Source: Bremerella alba
GTDB taxonomy: Bacteria > Planctomycetota > Planctomycetia > Pirellulales > Pirellulaceae
Assembly (NCBI RefSeq): GCF_013618625.1
Contig: NZ_JABRWO010000002.1
Span: forward strand, 124,001 to 188,000
Direction: 5' to 3'
Length of the DNA stretch: 64,000 nt
The position numbers were made by a program, and so were the translations under genes. Below the pieces are notes generated by a model, which was given only the letters and a program-made list of their open reading frames with translations, searched no databases and was not told where the DNA came from. Positions 1 through 9,242 of this stretch are shown in pieces. Within the stretch, counting starts at the first letter, position 1. Each line of letters starts with the position of its first letter.

Positions 1-1
1 C

Positions 2-1144
2 GTTGGGGGCGGCATTGTCGGTCTGGGCCATGCCTGGGCGGCCGCAAAACAAGGCCACACGGTGGCCGTTTTCGACAACAACTCGCGTGCAGAGGGAGCC
101 AGCATTCGCAACTTCGGCATGGTTTGGCCGATAGGACAACCCGAGGGAACGCAGCGGGCGATCTCACTTCGCAGTCGTTTTTTGTGGCAAGAGCTGGGCG
201 CCGTCGCAGGCTTTCCTGTGCAAGAGTGCGGCTCGCTTCATCTGGCTCATCACGATGACGAGTTGGCCGTACTGCAAGAGTTTGCCGCTTCGACCGCAGG
301 CGACGGTCTTGATATCGAACTGGTAACCCCAGAGCAAATCGCAGCTCTCACACCATCGGCGAACCCCAACGGTTTAACGGGAGGTCTCTATTCACGCTCT
401 GAACTACGCGTGACACCTCCGACCGCGATCAGTTCCGTTTCCGCCCACTTGGCCGACGCCCACAACGTGCAGTTTCATTTCAATACGCCCATCACCAAAG
501 TCGACTCGGGGCTCGTGACCGGTTCCAACGGAAAGACTTGGACGGCCGAACGAATCGTGATCGCCACCGGTGCTTACTTTCAGCACCTATTTCCGGAAGC
601 CCACGCGGCCGAGCGTCTGAAGCTGTGCAAGCTGCAGATGATGCTCACCGATTCGCAGCCGATCGGCTGGAATCTGGGGCCGCATATCGCCAGCGGACTG
701 ACCCTTCGACACTATCCTTCGTTTCAGGGCTGCCCTTCGCTAGCGGACGTCAAACAGCGTATTGCCAACGACTCGCCGGAACTCGATCGTTACGGCATCC
801 ATGTCATGGCATCTCAGGCCGACAACGGCGGACTGATCTTGGGTGATTCGCACGAATACGGAGACGACATCGAGCCGACCGATAAGGCCGAGATCGACAC
901 GCTTATGATCCAGGAACTTCAAAAGATCATGACCGTCCCTACTTGGAACATTACAAGACGTTGGCACGGCTTGTACGCCAAGCACCCTAGCCAGATGTGC
1001 TTCGTTCGCGAGGTTCGTCCGGAGGTTCTCGTCGTCAATGGCTTCGGCGGCAACGGAATGACTCTGGCCTTAGCTTTCTCGGAATCGATCATCAATCGCT
1101 GGCACAAATCGGCACAATGGGAGGTGCTTCATGGTTCCAACTAA
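2..1144 (+). CDS. FAD-dependent oxidoreductase of phosphonate operon (5' truncated by window)
   Basis: The reading frame is open from base 2, so the gene begins outside the window. The first residues form a Rossmann dinucleotide fold (VGGGIVGLGHAWAAAKQGH), as expected for a DAO-type flavoprotein close to its N-terminus. An internal GTG at 62 could be miscalled as the start, but it lies after the FAD motif and would remove it. The C-terminal part has the DAO-type end (VNGFGGNGMTLALAFSE). It overlaps phnX by 14 bp (1131-1144), so the two are co-transcribed. DAO-like enzymes of this length next to phnX are a known association (TIGR03364-type), proposed to oxidise aminophosphonates such as N-methylated 2-aminoethylphosphonate to phosphonoacetaldehyde, the PhnX substrate. 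The family and linkage are well supported; the exact substrate is inference. Confidence 0.8.
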   Translation, partial: VGGGIVGLGHAWAAAKQGHTVAVFDNNSRAEGASIRNFGMVWPIGQPEGTQRAISLRSRFLWQELGAVAGFPVQECGSLHLAHHDDELAVLQEFAASTAGDGLDIELVTPEQIAALTPSANPNGLTGGLYSRSELRVTPPTAISSVSAHLADAHNVQFHFNTPITKVDSGLVTGSNGKTWTAERIVIATGAYFQHLFPEAHAAERLKLCKLQMMLTDSQPIGWNLGPHIASGLTLRHYPSFQGCPSLADVKQRIANDSPELDRYGIHVMASQADNGGLILGDSHEYGDDIEPTDKAEIDTLMIQELQKIMTVPTWNITRRWHGLYAKHPSQMCFVREVRPEVLVVNGFGGNGMTLALAFSESIINRWHKSAQWEVLHGSN

Positions 1145-1928
1145 CTCGGCTATTCAAACTTCGGCCCGCCTGGTCATTTTCGACTGGGCAGGCACGATGA
1201 TTGACTTCGGATGCCAGGCCCCGGTTGAAGTCTTACTGGCCCTCTTCCAGCAGCGCGGCGTGCCGGTGACCACCGCGCAAGCACGCGAACCCATGGGTGC
1301 CGCAAAACGGGACCATATCGCAGCGATTTTGGCGATACCGGAAGTGGCTACCCGCTGGGAAACCAAATTCGGAGCGTTGCCGATGGAAGCAGATGTCGAC
1401 GCCATCTACGCTGACTTCCTTCCACTGCAGAAAACAATCCTCAGTCAACACGCCGGTGCTATCCCTGGCGCGGCAGACGTGCTGACTCAACTGCGTCAGC
1501 AAGACATCCAGATCGGTTCGACGACTGGTTACACACGTGAACTCATGGACGTGCTGCTTCCGTTCGCTGCTGACCAGGGGATCTCGCCAGACTATGTCAT
1601 TACGTCCGACGAGGTGCCGCAAGGTCGTCCTGCACCGGACATGATTCAGAAGATCATGTCGCTCTCCGGTATCACCGATCCATCGCAAGTCGTCAAAGTC
1701 GACGATACGCCGGTGGGGATCGCCGCAGGCAAACGGGCCGGCTGCGTTACCATCGGGGTGGCCGCATCGGGCAACCAGCTTGGTTTGACACAAGCCGAGT
1801 ACGATGCCCTGTCTGCCGACCAGCGCGATGCCCTGCTCGAGCCTGTTCGGGCGATTTTCCGCGAAGCTCAAGCCGACTTCGTTATCGACACCCTTGCTGA
1901 CCTCCCCTCCATCCTTGCTCAAATCTAA
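1131..1928 (+). CDS. phnX: Phosphonoacetaldehyde hydrolase (phosphonatase)
   Basis: Splits phosphonoacetaldehyde into acetaldehyde and phosphate, the C-P bond-breaking step of 2-aminoethylphosphonate use. It is a HAD-superfamily enzyme of 265 aa, the usual length. HAD motif I is IFDWAGTMIDFG with nucleophile Asp18. The Schiff-base lysine that sets PhnX apart from other HAD enzymes is Lys59 in REPMGAAKRDHI, at the same 41-residue spacing from the nucleophile as in the Bacillus cereus enzyme. The acidic motif is KVDDTPVGIAAGKRAGC. The start ATG at 1131 lies within the end of the FAD oxidoreductase gene. Cytoplasmic, with no signal peptide. Confidence 0.93.
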   Translation: MVPTNSAIQTSARLVIFDWAGTMIDFGCQAPVEVLLALFQQRGVPVTTAQAREPMGAAKRDHIAAILAIPEVATRWETKFGALPMEADVDAIYADFLPLQKTILSQHAGAIPGAADVLTQLRQQDIQIGSTTGYTRELMDVLLPFAADQGISPDYVITSDEVPQGRPAPDMIQKIMSLSGITDPSQVVKVDDTPVGIAAGKRAGCVTIGVAASGNQLGLTQAEYDALSADQRDALLEPVRAIFREAQADFVIDTLADLPSILAQI

Positions 1929-1936
1929 GCTTTGCC

Positions 1937-3829
1937 ATGACTAAATTCCCGCTACCTATCGTCTTACTTACTGCGGCAGTCTTTGCGACGGCTTCCCAAT
2001 TCAGCCAAGCCCATGAAGGGCCCGATCCGTTGGCTCGCTGGCGGTTTGATTCGCAAGGAGTGGTCACCGAAGCGGAGGCCACCACGCTGCGTGCCCGACG
2101 CGGCCCCGACGGGACCGTGCTCGGGAAGCACCAAATGCTAGGCGAAAAGTACGAAGAGGCGTTGTTCCTTTCTGGCAAGATGTCAGGCATCGTCCTGGCA
2201 GAAGATCACAACGAAGCCGCTAAGTTCCTACCCAGTGAGTCGCTTACGGTTTCTGTGGTTGTGTCGGTCGACCGGCCCGAGAAATGGGGTGGTTTGGTAG
2301 GCGTGATCCAGGATAACGGCTCGAACGAATCGGGCTGGCTGCTAGGCTATGACCAAACGACGTTCACCTTCGCTTTGCGCGGCGACAACGGCCCCGGCAA
2401 ATTAACCTACTTAAAGGGAACAACAAAATACGAGTCCGGCAAGCTGTATCACGTGGTTGCCGTGTACGACGGCAAGACCATGCAACTTTATGTGAACGGT
2501 AAACTGGATGCAGAAACCACGGCTCAATCCGGGCCAATCCATTACCCGGGGAAAGCCCCCTTCATGATTGGGGCTTATCGCGATGACAACGAGTTCCACA
2601 GTCAACGCGGCCGCATTCGCGACGTGGTACTTTACGATCTGGCCGCCAAGAAAGGGTGGGTCGAGCACGACTACGAGCACAACGCAGATCTTGCCAAGCT
2701 TCCGCCGGTTGAAATTCATGAACCGCTCGACTTCGTGATTGATCCTTATCTACAGTTTGGCACGCAAACCACGATGACCGTCATGTGGCGATCGAATCGA
2801 CCGGCGATGGGCACACTGTTCTATGGAGAAACGGCCCAGTGCCCACAGCGAATCGATGTGGCTGACCTGAAGACGGTTCACGAGATCCGCATTGAAGACC
2901 TGCAACCGGAAACGCAATACTTCTATCGCACCGAAACACGCCTAACGGAAGAGGGCCCACCGCTTCTGAGTGAGGTTGCGACGTTTCAAACGGCCGTCCA
3001 TAAGGACACGCCGTTTGCGTTCGCGGTGATTAGCGATACCCAAGGCAACCCTACCGTCAGCGGAAAGCTGGCCGGCTTGGCTTGGGAGCAACGTCCCAGC
3101 TTCTTGCTACACCCCGGCGACCTGGTCTCTGTAGGGCCTGATGATTCGCACTGGACACAGCACTTCTTTCCGAGCATGAACCCGCTGATTCGGCACGTGC
3201 CGTTCTACCCGGTTCTCGGCAATCACGAACGCAACGCCCAGTACTATTACGACTACGTTTCCCTACCCAGTCCCGAGTACTACTACACGTATCGTTTTGG
3301 CAACGCACAGTTCTTCATGATCGATTCCAATCGCAATGTCGATCCTGAGTCCGAGCAATATAAGTGGCTCGAGAAAACTCTTTCCGAATCGGATGCCGCG
3401 TGGAAATTTGTTTGCCATCATCATCCCCCCTACTCTTCCGATGAGAACGACTACGGCAATCTTTGGAAGACCAATAAAGGGACGCGAGGCGACACCAAGG
3501 CTCGTCAGTTGGTCCCACTTTATGAAAAGTATCACGTCGATATCGTGTGGAATGGTCATATCCATTCGTACGAACGCACCTGGCCCATTCTCGAGAACAA
3601 GGCCGTCAACCAGGGTGGGCCGGTCTACATGATCACCGGCGGAGGTGGTGGCCCCTTGGAAACGCCAGGTCCCATTCGCCCCTTCTTCATGAACACTGTT
3701 CGACGCGGTCACCATTACGCGATGGTTCGTATCAACGGTGCGAAACTGGAGTTCCAGGCCTACGATCTCGACAATCGCATGTTCGATCAGATGGTGATTG
3801 AAAAGAAGACCGGCCAAGATCAGGAATAA
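1937..3829 (+). CDS. Secreted LamG-like/purple-acid-phosphatase-type metallophosphoesterase
   Basis: 630 aa with a signal peptide (hydrophobic residues 6-22, cleavage near SQAHE). Residues about 60-235 look like a LamG/concanavalin-type lectin domain (MIGAYRDDNEFHSQRGRIRDV). Residues about 260-350 are a fibronectin-like domain typical of purple acid phosphatase N-termini (LQPETQYFYRTETRL). The catalytic calcineurin-like domain follows with the metal ligands in order: VISDTQG, HPGDLVS, LGNHE, CHHHPPY and WNGHIHSYERTWP. The gene begins 8 bp after phnX, so it is probably in the same operon. A secreted phosphatase beside a phosphonate hydrolase suggests a phosphorus-scavenging unit; the actual substrate is unknown. 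It converges on the RND pump gene and overlaps its 3' end by 10 bp. Confidence 0.85.
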   Translation: MTKFPLPIVLLTAAVFATASQFSQAHEGPDPLARWRFDSQGVVTEAEATTLRARRGPDGTVLGKHQMLGEKYEEALFLSGKMSGIVLAEDHNEAAKFLPSESLTVSVVVSVDRPEKWGGLVGVIQDNGSNESGWLLGYDQTTFTFALRGDNGPGKLTYLKGTTKYESGKLYHVVAVYDGKTMQLYVNGKLDAETTAQSGPIHYPGKAPFMIGAYRDDNEFHSQRGRIRDVVLYDLAAKKGWVEHDYEHNADLAKLPPVEIHEPLDFVIDPYLQFGTQTTMTVMWRSNRPAMGTLFYGETAQCPQRIDVADLKTVHEIRIEDLQPETQYFYRTETRLTEEGPPLLSEVATFQTAVHKDTPFAFAVISDTQGNPTVSGKLAGLAWEQRPSFLLHPGDLVSVGPDDSHWTQHFFPSMNPLIRHVPFYPVLGNHERNAQYYYDYVSLPSPEYYYTYRFGNAQFFMIDSNRNVDPESEQYKWLEKTLSESDAAWKFVCHHHPPYSSDENDYGNLWKTNKGTRGDTKARQLVPLYEKYHVDIVWNGHIHSYERTWPILENKAVNQGGPVYMITGGGGGPLETPGPIRPFFMNTVRRGHHYAMVRINGAKLEFQAYDLDNRMFDQMVIEKKTGQDQE

Positions 3830-6800
3830 ACTGCGGTACCATCTTTTGAAAAGCTGCCGGTCGAAGTGCTCGCCTCGACGCGTTTCGACCGTTTGCACGG
3901 CAGCTTGAGCATCGCCGGATTGGCTAATACCATGTGCGCGGTGGGCACGAAGGTCAATGCCAGCATCGTTGCACCGACCACGCCACCGGCGATCGAAACT
4001 GCAAGGGGTGGCCAGAAGCCGCCACCCGATAACACCAGCGGCAAGAAGCCAACGACGGTCGTAGCCGTGGTGGCGACGACGTGCCGTGTCGATCGCATCA
4101 CGACCTCGCGGACGGCGATCGGATCTCCCGCTTTGGCCTGCTCGTTCTCGCGTAGTGCGGCGAGCACAACGATCGAGTCGTTAATGGCGATCCCTACCAA
4201 GCCCATGGTTCCGACGATGGCCATGAACCCAAAGGGATAGCCAAAGATCCACAAGGCAGCCAAGCCGAGACCGACGGAGAACAAGCCCACCCCACCAATC
4301 AGCGAGGCGGCACGAAACGAACTGAACGAGAGTACCAACGTGGCGACCATCAACACCATGAGAATACCAACACTGGACATCAAGTTGCCCACCGCCTGAT
4401 TCCGCCCGTTCGCTTCGCCTCCGAGTCCCATTCGGTAGCCGGCCGGGAACTCGAAGCCTGACTCTGCCAGCCGGTCTTCGAGTTTCGCCAAAACGACCGA
4501 CGGCAGAACCCCTGCTTTAACGTACCCTTTGACCTCGTTCATACGCAGATTGTTCAAACGCGTCACGGCAGAAATCTCCGGCTTTAGTTCCAGAGAACCC
4601 ACCGCCGAAAATGGAACGGTATTCAACTTTCCTTCGCTGTTACTACCAGGCACAACCAGGTCGAGCGAGGCGATATCGGACAGGCTTGCGCGATACGATT
4701 CAGGTACCCGAACACGTACCGGTAACTCTTCCGTTTCTTCGAGAACCGTCCCCCCCAAAGCTCCTTCAGTGGAAGCAGCCAACTGCTGAGCGACTTGCGT
4801 ATGGCTGAGACCTGCCAGGCGAGTTTTCTCTTCATCCAAGACCAGCGCAAACTTAGGGAGGTCGTCTCCCAGGTCGCTACGCGTGTGCGTGACCTCGGGA
4901 ATTTGAGCCAATTCGGCCCGAACGCGTTCTCCTAAAGATCGCAGCACCTGAAGATCGGGGCCAAACAACTGTAGCTCGACCGGCGCATCAAACGGCGGCC
5001 CTTGTTCCAATTGACGGGCCAGCACTCGCCCTTCCGGCACGCCTTGGTCGAACTCTTTCTGCAACTGGTTGATCACTTCAGCGGCCCCTTCGGCCGACTT
5101 CAATTGCACGATGGCCTGACCATATGGCGCGTTGTTCTCTCTCCGCCGCACAATATTGTAATAGAACGAAGGGACGCTCTCTCCCAAAATCCAATCGATG
5201 CCGGTAACTTCGGGGTGCGTCTTAGCAATCTGGCTGATCTTACGAGCCGTCTGGGCGGTGTAATTGATCGATGCTTGAGGTGGAAGCTCTAGCTCGATCT
5301 GAAATTGATTTCGATCCGCCGGGGGGAAGAACTGCTCTGGCAGGAGTCGGGCTTGCACAAAACCGAAGATCGGCAGAACGATGGAAAGTCCGATGCTCAA
5401 TAGGGGCCGCGCTAATAGGAAGTCCAACGTATTGCGCCAGGCACCGGCCAGCTTGGGGCTTTCGATTCCGATGGTCCACCAGTGGCGATCTCCGGCTTGC
5501 TTCGAGTCGGTAAATAACGCCGCCAAGGCTGGTGTGACGGTCATCGCCAGTAGAAAGGAACTCCCGATCGCCAGCATCACGCTAATGGCGATCGTTCCCA
5601 CAAACTCGCCGGCCGGCCCCGGCATGAGCGCGATCGGTGCGAACGCCAGGCCAGTCGTCAACGTGCTGCCCAACAAGGGAATCGCCAAGTGACGCGTGCT
5701 ACTGGCAACGGCATGGCTTGCGTCGTCCCCTTCTTCCATACGCGTCTTAACCTCGTCGACCATCACAATAGCGTTGTCAATCAAGAGGCCCAACGCGATG
5801 ATGAGCCCGGTGATCGACATCTGGTGCATGGGTATCTCCATGAACCGCATGCCGGCGAGAACCATGAATGCCGAAAGGGGTAACGCCGTGCCAACCACAA
5901 TGGCACTTCGCCAGCCCATCAGAACGAAAATCACGCCCACCACCGCTGCGCCACCGATCGCCAAGTTAAATAGTAAATTGGTCAACCGTGCCTCGACGTA
6001 AGGGCTTTGCTCGAACATGCGGGCCAGCTGAACCCCTTTAGGCAACTGCGATTCGAACTCTGAGATGACGCGTTGCGCCTCGGCATTCCAAACGTCGAGC
6101 CGGTAGTCACTGCGCACGAGCGTTCCCACCGTGACCGCTGCCTGGCCATCAATGATGGCCAATTGCCGAGGTGGCTGGGCGATTCCTTTATCGACGCTGG
6201 CAATGTCACCTAAGCGGACGAACCTACCATCTTGCCCGTACTGCACAGGGGTCTCGGCGATACGATTGATCGAGTCCAACTCGCTATCGACTTCCATCAG
6301 GAAGTTAGAATGCGAAGAACGTACCTGACCGGCGGACAGCTTGGCATCACTAGCGGCAAGCTGCTGCGCGACGTCTGCCGCCGTGAGACCAATGCTTGCC
6401 AACTGTGCGGGATGGACCTCGACCGAGATCTCTTCTTCCGGCTCGCCGAACATCTCGACGTCTTCCGTCCCCGGCACACTCCGCAGGCGATCTTCTAATT
6501 GCTCGGCCAACCGCAGGAGGATCGCATAGCTGGGGGCGCTATCTTGGGTCCACTTCAAGGCCACGATCGAGGCATAGGCCTTGGTTGTGATCAAGTCGAT
6601 ATCAGGCTCTCCGACCCCTTCAGGAAAACCAACCTGGGCATCGTCTATTTTGTCGCGAATACGGGACCAGATCTCCCCGACCTCGTAGACGTCGTCACGT
6701 AGTTCGATCACCATCGACGAAGCCCCGGCACGGCTGGTCGAGCGAATTTCCTTGATCTCTTCGATCTCTTGCAGTTCTTCTTCAAGACGATCGCTGACCA

Positions 6801-6990
6801 GAACCTCGACACGATCGCCGCGAGCCCCTGGAAACAAGGTCGTTACGATGGCAAAACGCGGGGTAAGCGTGGGATCTTCCAGACGGGGAAGCACAAAGTA
6901 CGAAGAGAGTCCCGCCACAGCGACGACAGCAATCGTCAGGATCAGCATCCGTTTGTCGCGATAGAATGCGTTGAACATAGATTCACTCAC
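3820..6990 (-). CDS. RND-family efflux transporter, inner-membrane permease
   Basis: 1056 aa, the usual length of AcrB-type proton-driven pumps. The N-terminus has the first membrane helix (RMLILTIAVVAVAGLSSYFV) and a porter domain, then helices 2-6 with the signature GLLIDNAIVMVDEVKTRMEEG. The second half repeats the pattern (GLVGIAINDSIVVLAALREN). In the helix-4 signature the double Asp of AcrB is Asp-Asn here, a variant seen in other RND branches. The start could be GTG at 6990 or ATG at 6978; the ATG gives the more usual RND beginning MFNAFYRDKR. It lies directly downstream of its periplasmic adaptor (5 bp from the GTG). No outer-membrane TolC-type gene is in the window, so the third pump component must be elsewhere. 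Substrate unknown. Confidence 0.92.
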   Translation of the reverse strand: MSESMFNAFYRDKRMLILTIAVVAVAGLSSYFVLPRLEDPTLTPRFAIVTTLFPGARGDRVEVLVSDRLEEELQEIEEIKEIRSTSRAGASSMVIELRDDVYEVGEIWSRIRDKIDDAQVGFPEGVGEPDIDLITTKAYASIVALKWTQDSAPSYAILLRLAEQLEDRLRSVPGTEDVEMFGEPEEEISVEVHPAQLASIGLTAADVAQQLAASDAKLSAGQVRSSHSNFLMEVDSELDSINRIAETPVQYGQDGRFVRLGDIASVDKGIAQPPRQLAIIDGQAAVTVGTLVRSDYRLDVWNAEAQRVISEFESQLPKGVQLARMFEQSPYVEARLTNLLFNLAIGGAAVVGVIFVLMGWRSAIVVGTALPLSAFMVLAGMRFMEIPMHQMSITGLIIALGLLIDNAIVMVDEVKTRMEEGDDASHAVASSTRHLAIPLLGSTLTTGLAFAPIALMPGPAGEFVGTIAISVMLAIGSSFLLAMTVTPALAALFTDSKQAGDRHWWTIGIESPKLAGAWRNTLDFLLARPLLSIGLSIVLPIFGFVQARLLPEQFFPPADRNQFQIELELPPQASINYTAQTARKISQIAKTHPEVTGIDWILGESVPSFYYNIVRRRENNAPYGQAIVQLKSAEGAAEVINQLQKEFDQGVPEGRVLARQLEQGPPFDAPVELQLFGPDLQVLRSLGERVRAELAQIPEVTHTRSDLGDDLPKFALVLDEEKTRLAGLSHTQVAQQLAASTEGALGGTVLEETEELPVRVRVPESYRASLSDIASLDLVVPGSNSEGKLNTVPFSAVGSLELKPEISAVTRLNNLRMNEVKGYVKAGVLPSVVLAKLEDRLAESGFEFPAGYRMGLGGEANGRNQAVGNLMSSVGILMVLMVATLVLSFSSFRAASLIGGVGLFSVGLGLAALWIFGYPFGFMAIVGTMGLVGIAINDSIVVLAALRENEQAKAGDPIAVREVVMRSTRHVVATTATTVVGFLPLVLSGGGFWPPLAVSIAGGVVGATMLALTFVPTAHMVLANPAMLKLPCKRSKRVEASTSTGSFSKDGTAVYS

Positions 6991-6995
6991 TTCTT

Positions 6996-8321
6996 TTACT
7001 CGCTTGCCGGATGGATACGGACTTGCATGTCAGGCACCAAACGATTGACGCCACTGGCCACGACCTGTTCGCCGGATGTCAACGTGCCGCGGACGTACGA
7101 ACGCTCACTCTCGCTATAGATGATCTCCAGATCACGGCGCGCCACGCGGTGATCCTGGTCGACGACGTAAGCCGACCAGAGGCCGCGTGAACCTTGCAGC
7201 AGCGCCGAATTGGGTAGCCAGAAACCGTCACTCTTACGCCCGCTGGCAAGCGAAACCCGTGCGACCTGAGCTGGTACCCAACCATGAGCTACATCCGCGG
7301 CAAGCGTCAGCACGATCGTCTGCGTGCGGGTCTTTGTATCAAGTTCTGGGATGATACCGGTGACTTTCGCGGACCGCGTTTGTCCGTTGACGGTTACCGG
7401 CAACGGGTCGCCTAACGACAAAGTAGATGCCGCGTCGGGCGGTAATCCGAACCATGCTTCGAGCGGTTCATGCTGGACGAGGCGAAATACGGCCTGGCCG
7501 GCGCTGATGACCGATCCCTCGTCGAAGTTTCGCCGGGCAATCGTGCCTGAGAAGGGCGCGACGAGCCGCGTGTCCTCTTCTTCGTGCTGCAAATCGGCAA
7601 GTTGAGCTTCGAGACCGGCCACTCTCGCTTTCTGGGCGTCAACCTGTTCGACACGTGTTCCTTTTTGCAATTCTTCCAGCCGACTCTTGGCCGCATCGAG
7701 TCGACCTTGTGCGGCTTCGGCTCCGAATACGGCGTCTTCTAACGTCTCTTGCGAAATGGCACTTCGCTCGATGAGCTGTTCTCGACGCTTCTTGTTCGCT
7801 TGTTGCAGGTGAAGCTCGGCATTCAATTGCCGCACTTCGGCAGATGCGGCGTCGATAACTTCGGACCGCGGGCCTGCTGTTAGTTCTTCGAGAATGGCAA
7901 GCTGCTGATTGCGTTCGGCTTTCGTCTGGGCAATTCTGGCCAAGAGATGCCGATCGTCCAGCACGGCAAGCTGGTCGCCGGCTTGCACATGATCCCCTTC
8001 ATCGACCGAAAGCTGAGTGATCTTGCCGGGAAGCTCGAAACTTAGTTCGCTCGTCTTGGCGGCAACCAGCATGCCGGTGTAAGTACGCTGGGCGGTGTAA
8101 CTTTCCTGCGGCTCGACCGGTACGACCGCTACCGGCAAGGGCTCGGCCTTAGGTGTAGGTACCGGTTGGGCACTGGCGAATGGGTAGCGAAGCAGCGCAA
8201 CAATTGCGACCAAAAGCACGAATAGAAAACCCGTGATAAGACGCGACGTCCAAAGTTGACGCTTCGTCCACTTCTGGCCAAAAAAAGACTTACTGCTGGG
8301 CGAGTAGTTGCTGGTGCTCAT
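6996..8321 (-). CDS. RND efflux periplasmic adaptor (membrane fusion protein, HlyD/AcrA type)
   Basis: Links the inner-membrane RND pump to an outer-membrane channel. One N-terminal membrane anchor (LITGFLFVLLVAIVALL) is followed by a lipoyl-like half-motif (GKITQLSVDEGDHVQAGDQLAVLDD). Next comes a long alpha-helical hairpin of about 110 residues rich in Ala, Glu, Gln and Arg, then the second lipoyl half (LVAPFSGTIARRNFDEGSVI) and a beta-barrel. The ATG at 8321 is preferred; an in-frame TTG at 8327 adds only two residues. The start overlaps the 3' end of the tetR gene by about 32 bp, so regulator, adaptor and pump form one operon on the minus strand. Confidence 0.9.
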   Translation of the reverse strand: MSTSNYSPSSKSFFGQKWTKRQLWTSRLITGFLFVLLVAIVALLRYPFASAQPVPTPKAEPLPVAVVPVEPQESYTAQRTYTGMLVAAKTSELSFELPGKITQLSVDEGDHVQAGDQLAVLDDRHLLARIAQTKAERNQQLAILEELTAGPRSEVIDAASAEVRQLNAELHLQQANKKRREQLIERSAISQETLEDAVFGAEAAQGRLDAAKSRLEELQKGTRVEQVDAQKARVAGLEAQLADLQHEEEDTRLVAPFSGTIARRNFDEGSVISAGQAVFRLVQHEPLEAWFGLPPDAASTLSLGDPLPVTVNGQTRSAKVTGIIPELDTKTRTQTIVLTLAADVAHGWVPAQVARVSLASGRKSDGFWLPNSALLQGSRGLWSAYVVDQDHRVARRDLEIIYSESERSYVRGTLTSGEQVVASGVNRLVPDMQVRIHPASE

Positions 8322-9024
8322 CGGCAAAAGTCTCTGTTAGGGCCTTCTCAAAAACGGCTTCATAATCATGTTCGGTCGATAACAATCTCCAACCGAAACC
8401 GTCCAACATGTGATTAATGCAACCACGAATCGCGAGAGTCGGGTCTTCAATTCCAATTTCGTCGAGCGATCCGCTGGTCGACATGATCGAAAACGACCCA
8501 AAATTGATCGCCCACATACCGAATACCATATCCTCGGGCGTGATATCCTCAGGCAGTGTTAAATCGCCCTGGGAAACGGCATCTCGGACAATTCCAGACA
8601 CGATCCCCATGCAAGCCTGTTCGCACGTTCGCAACACATTCTGCCGTTTTTCCGAGGTTTTTTCCCAGATCGAGGACAAGCGTACAACTTGCTCGACATG
8701 AAAATGGCTCGTGTACAACCGCACAAACAGCTCGCAAGCAACCCCGACGGCGGTCAGCCGCTCGCGAGACGCGCCTCGAAACAACGATGCCCTTTGAAAC
8801 AAGGCGGTGCGTTTCTTTTGAGTCTCGACGGCCAGGGCCAGAATGATGTCTTCCTTGTTAGGAAAATGGCGGTATACGGTTCCTTTTCCGTACTCCACCG
8901 CTTCGGCGATACGGTCCATGCTCATTCCCAGGTAACCATCCTTGAGCAGCATTTCGCGTGCTACGGATAGAATCTGAGCTTCACGGTCCTGAATTTCTCG
9001 CTGTTTACGGCTTAATGTTGGCAT
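8290..9024 (-). CDS. TetR/AcrR-family transcriptional regulator
   Basis: 244 aa. The N-terminal helix-turn-helix lies at about residues 10-58 (ILSVAREMLLKDGYLGMSMD, then AVEYGKGTVYRHFPNKEDII), with the TVYRHFPNKE recognition-helix pattern of the family. The C-terminal half is the variable ligand-binding domain. It is first in an operon with an RND adaptor and pump and has a 15-bp palindrome 12 bp before its start codon. This is the usual arrangement of a local repressor that senses a pump substrate and represses both itself and the pump. The inducer is not predictable. Confidence 0.9.
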   Translation of the reverse strand: MPTLSRKQREIQDREAQILSVAREMLLKDGYLGMSMDRIAEAVEYGKGTVYRHFPNKEDIILALAVETQKKRTALFQRASLFRGASRERLTAVGVACELFVRLYTSHFHVEQVVRLSSIWEKTSEKRQNVLRTCEQACMGIVSGIVRDAVSQGDLTLPEDITPEDMVFGMWAINFGSFSIMSTSGSLDEIGIEDPTLAIRGCINHMLDGFGWRLLSTEHDYEAVFEKALTETFADEHQQLLAQQ

Positions 9025-9036
9025 CTGAATTCATTT

Positions 9037-9051
9037 TGGACGACTCGTCCA
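9037..9051. promoter_or_regulatory. Palindromic operator of the tetR-RND operon
   Basis: The sequence TGGACGACTCGTCCA is a perfect 7+7 palindrome around one central base. It is centred 20 bp upstream of the tetR ATG and flanked by A/T runs. Its size and position match autoregulatory TetR-family operators. Binding is inference. Confidence 0.6.
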
Positions 9052-9242
9052 TTTTTTGCAAGGATCATTATCTTATCTCTGATGAAATCGGCTCGGACAC
9101 GGCAAAATCTTTTGACAGAGTCGCTGGAAATGAATGTCGTGACCTGACTACTAGAAATAGTACGCCGTTACGTACAACTCGCCCAGGCCTAAACCGCCCC
9201 ATTAACGGCCACACACACGCTTCCCATTTCAAAGCGAACCAG

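Noticed and set aside
1233-1922. 229-aa open frame antisense to phnX
   Set aside because: Shadow frame caused by the GC-rich third positions of phnX; no ribosome site and low-complexity, Arg/His-rich composition.
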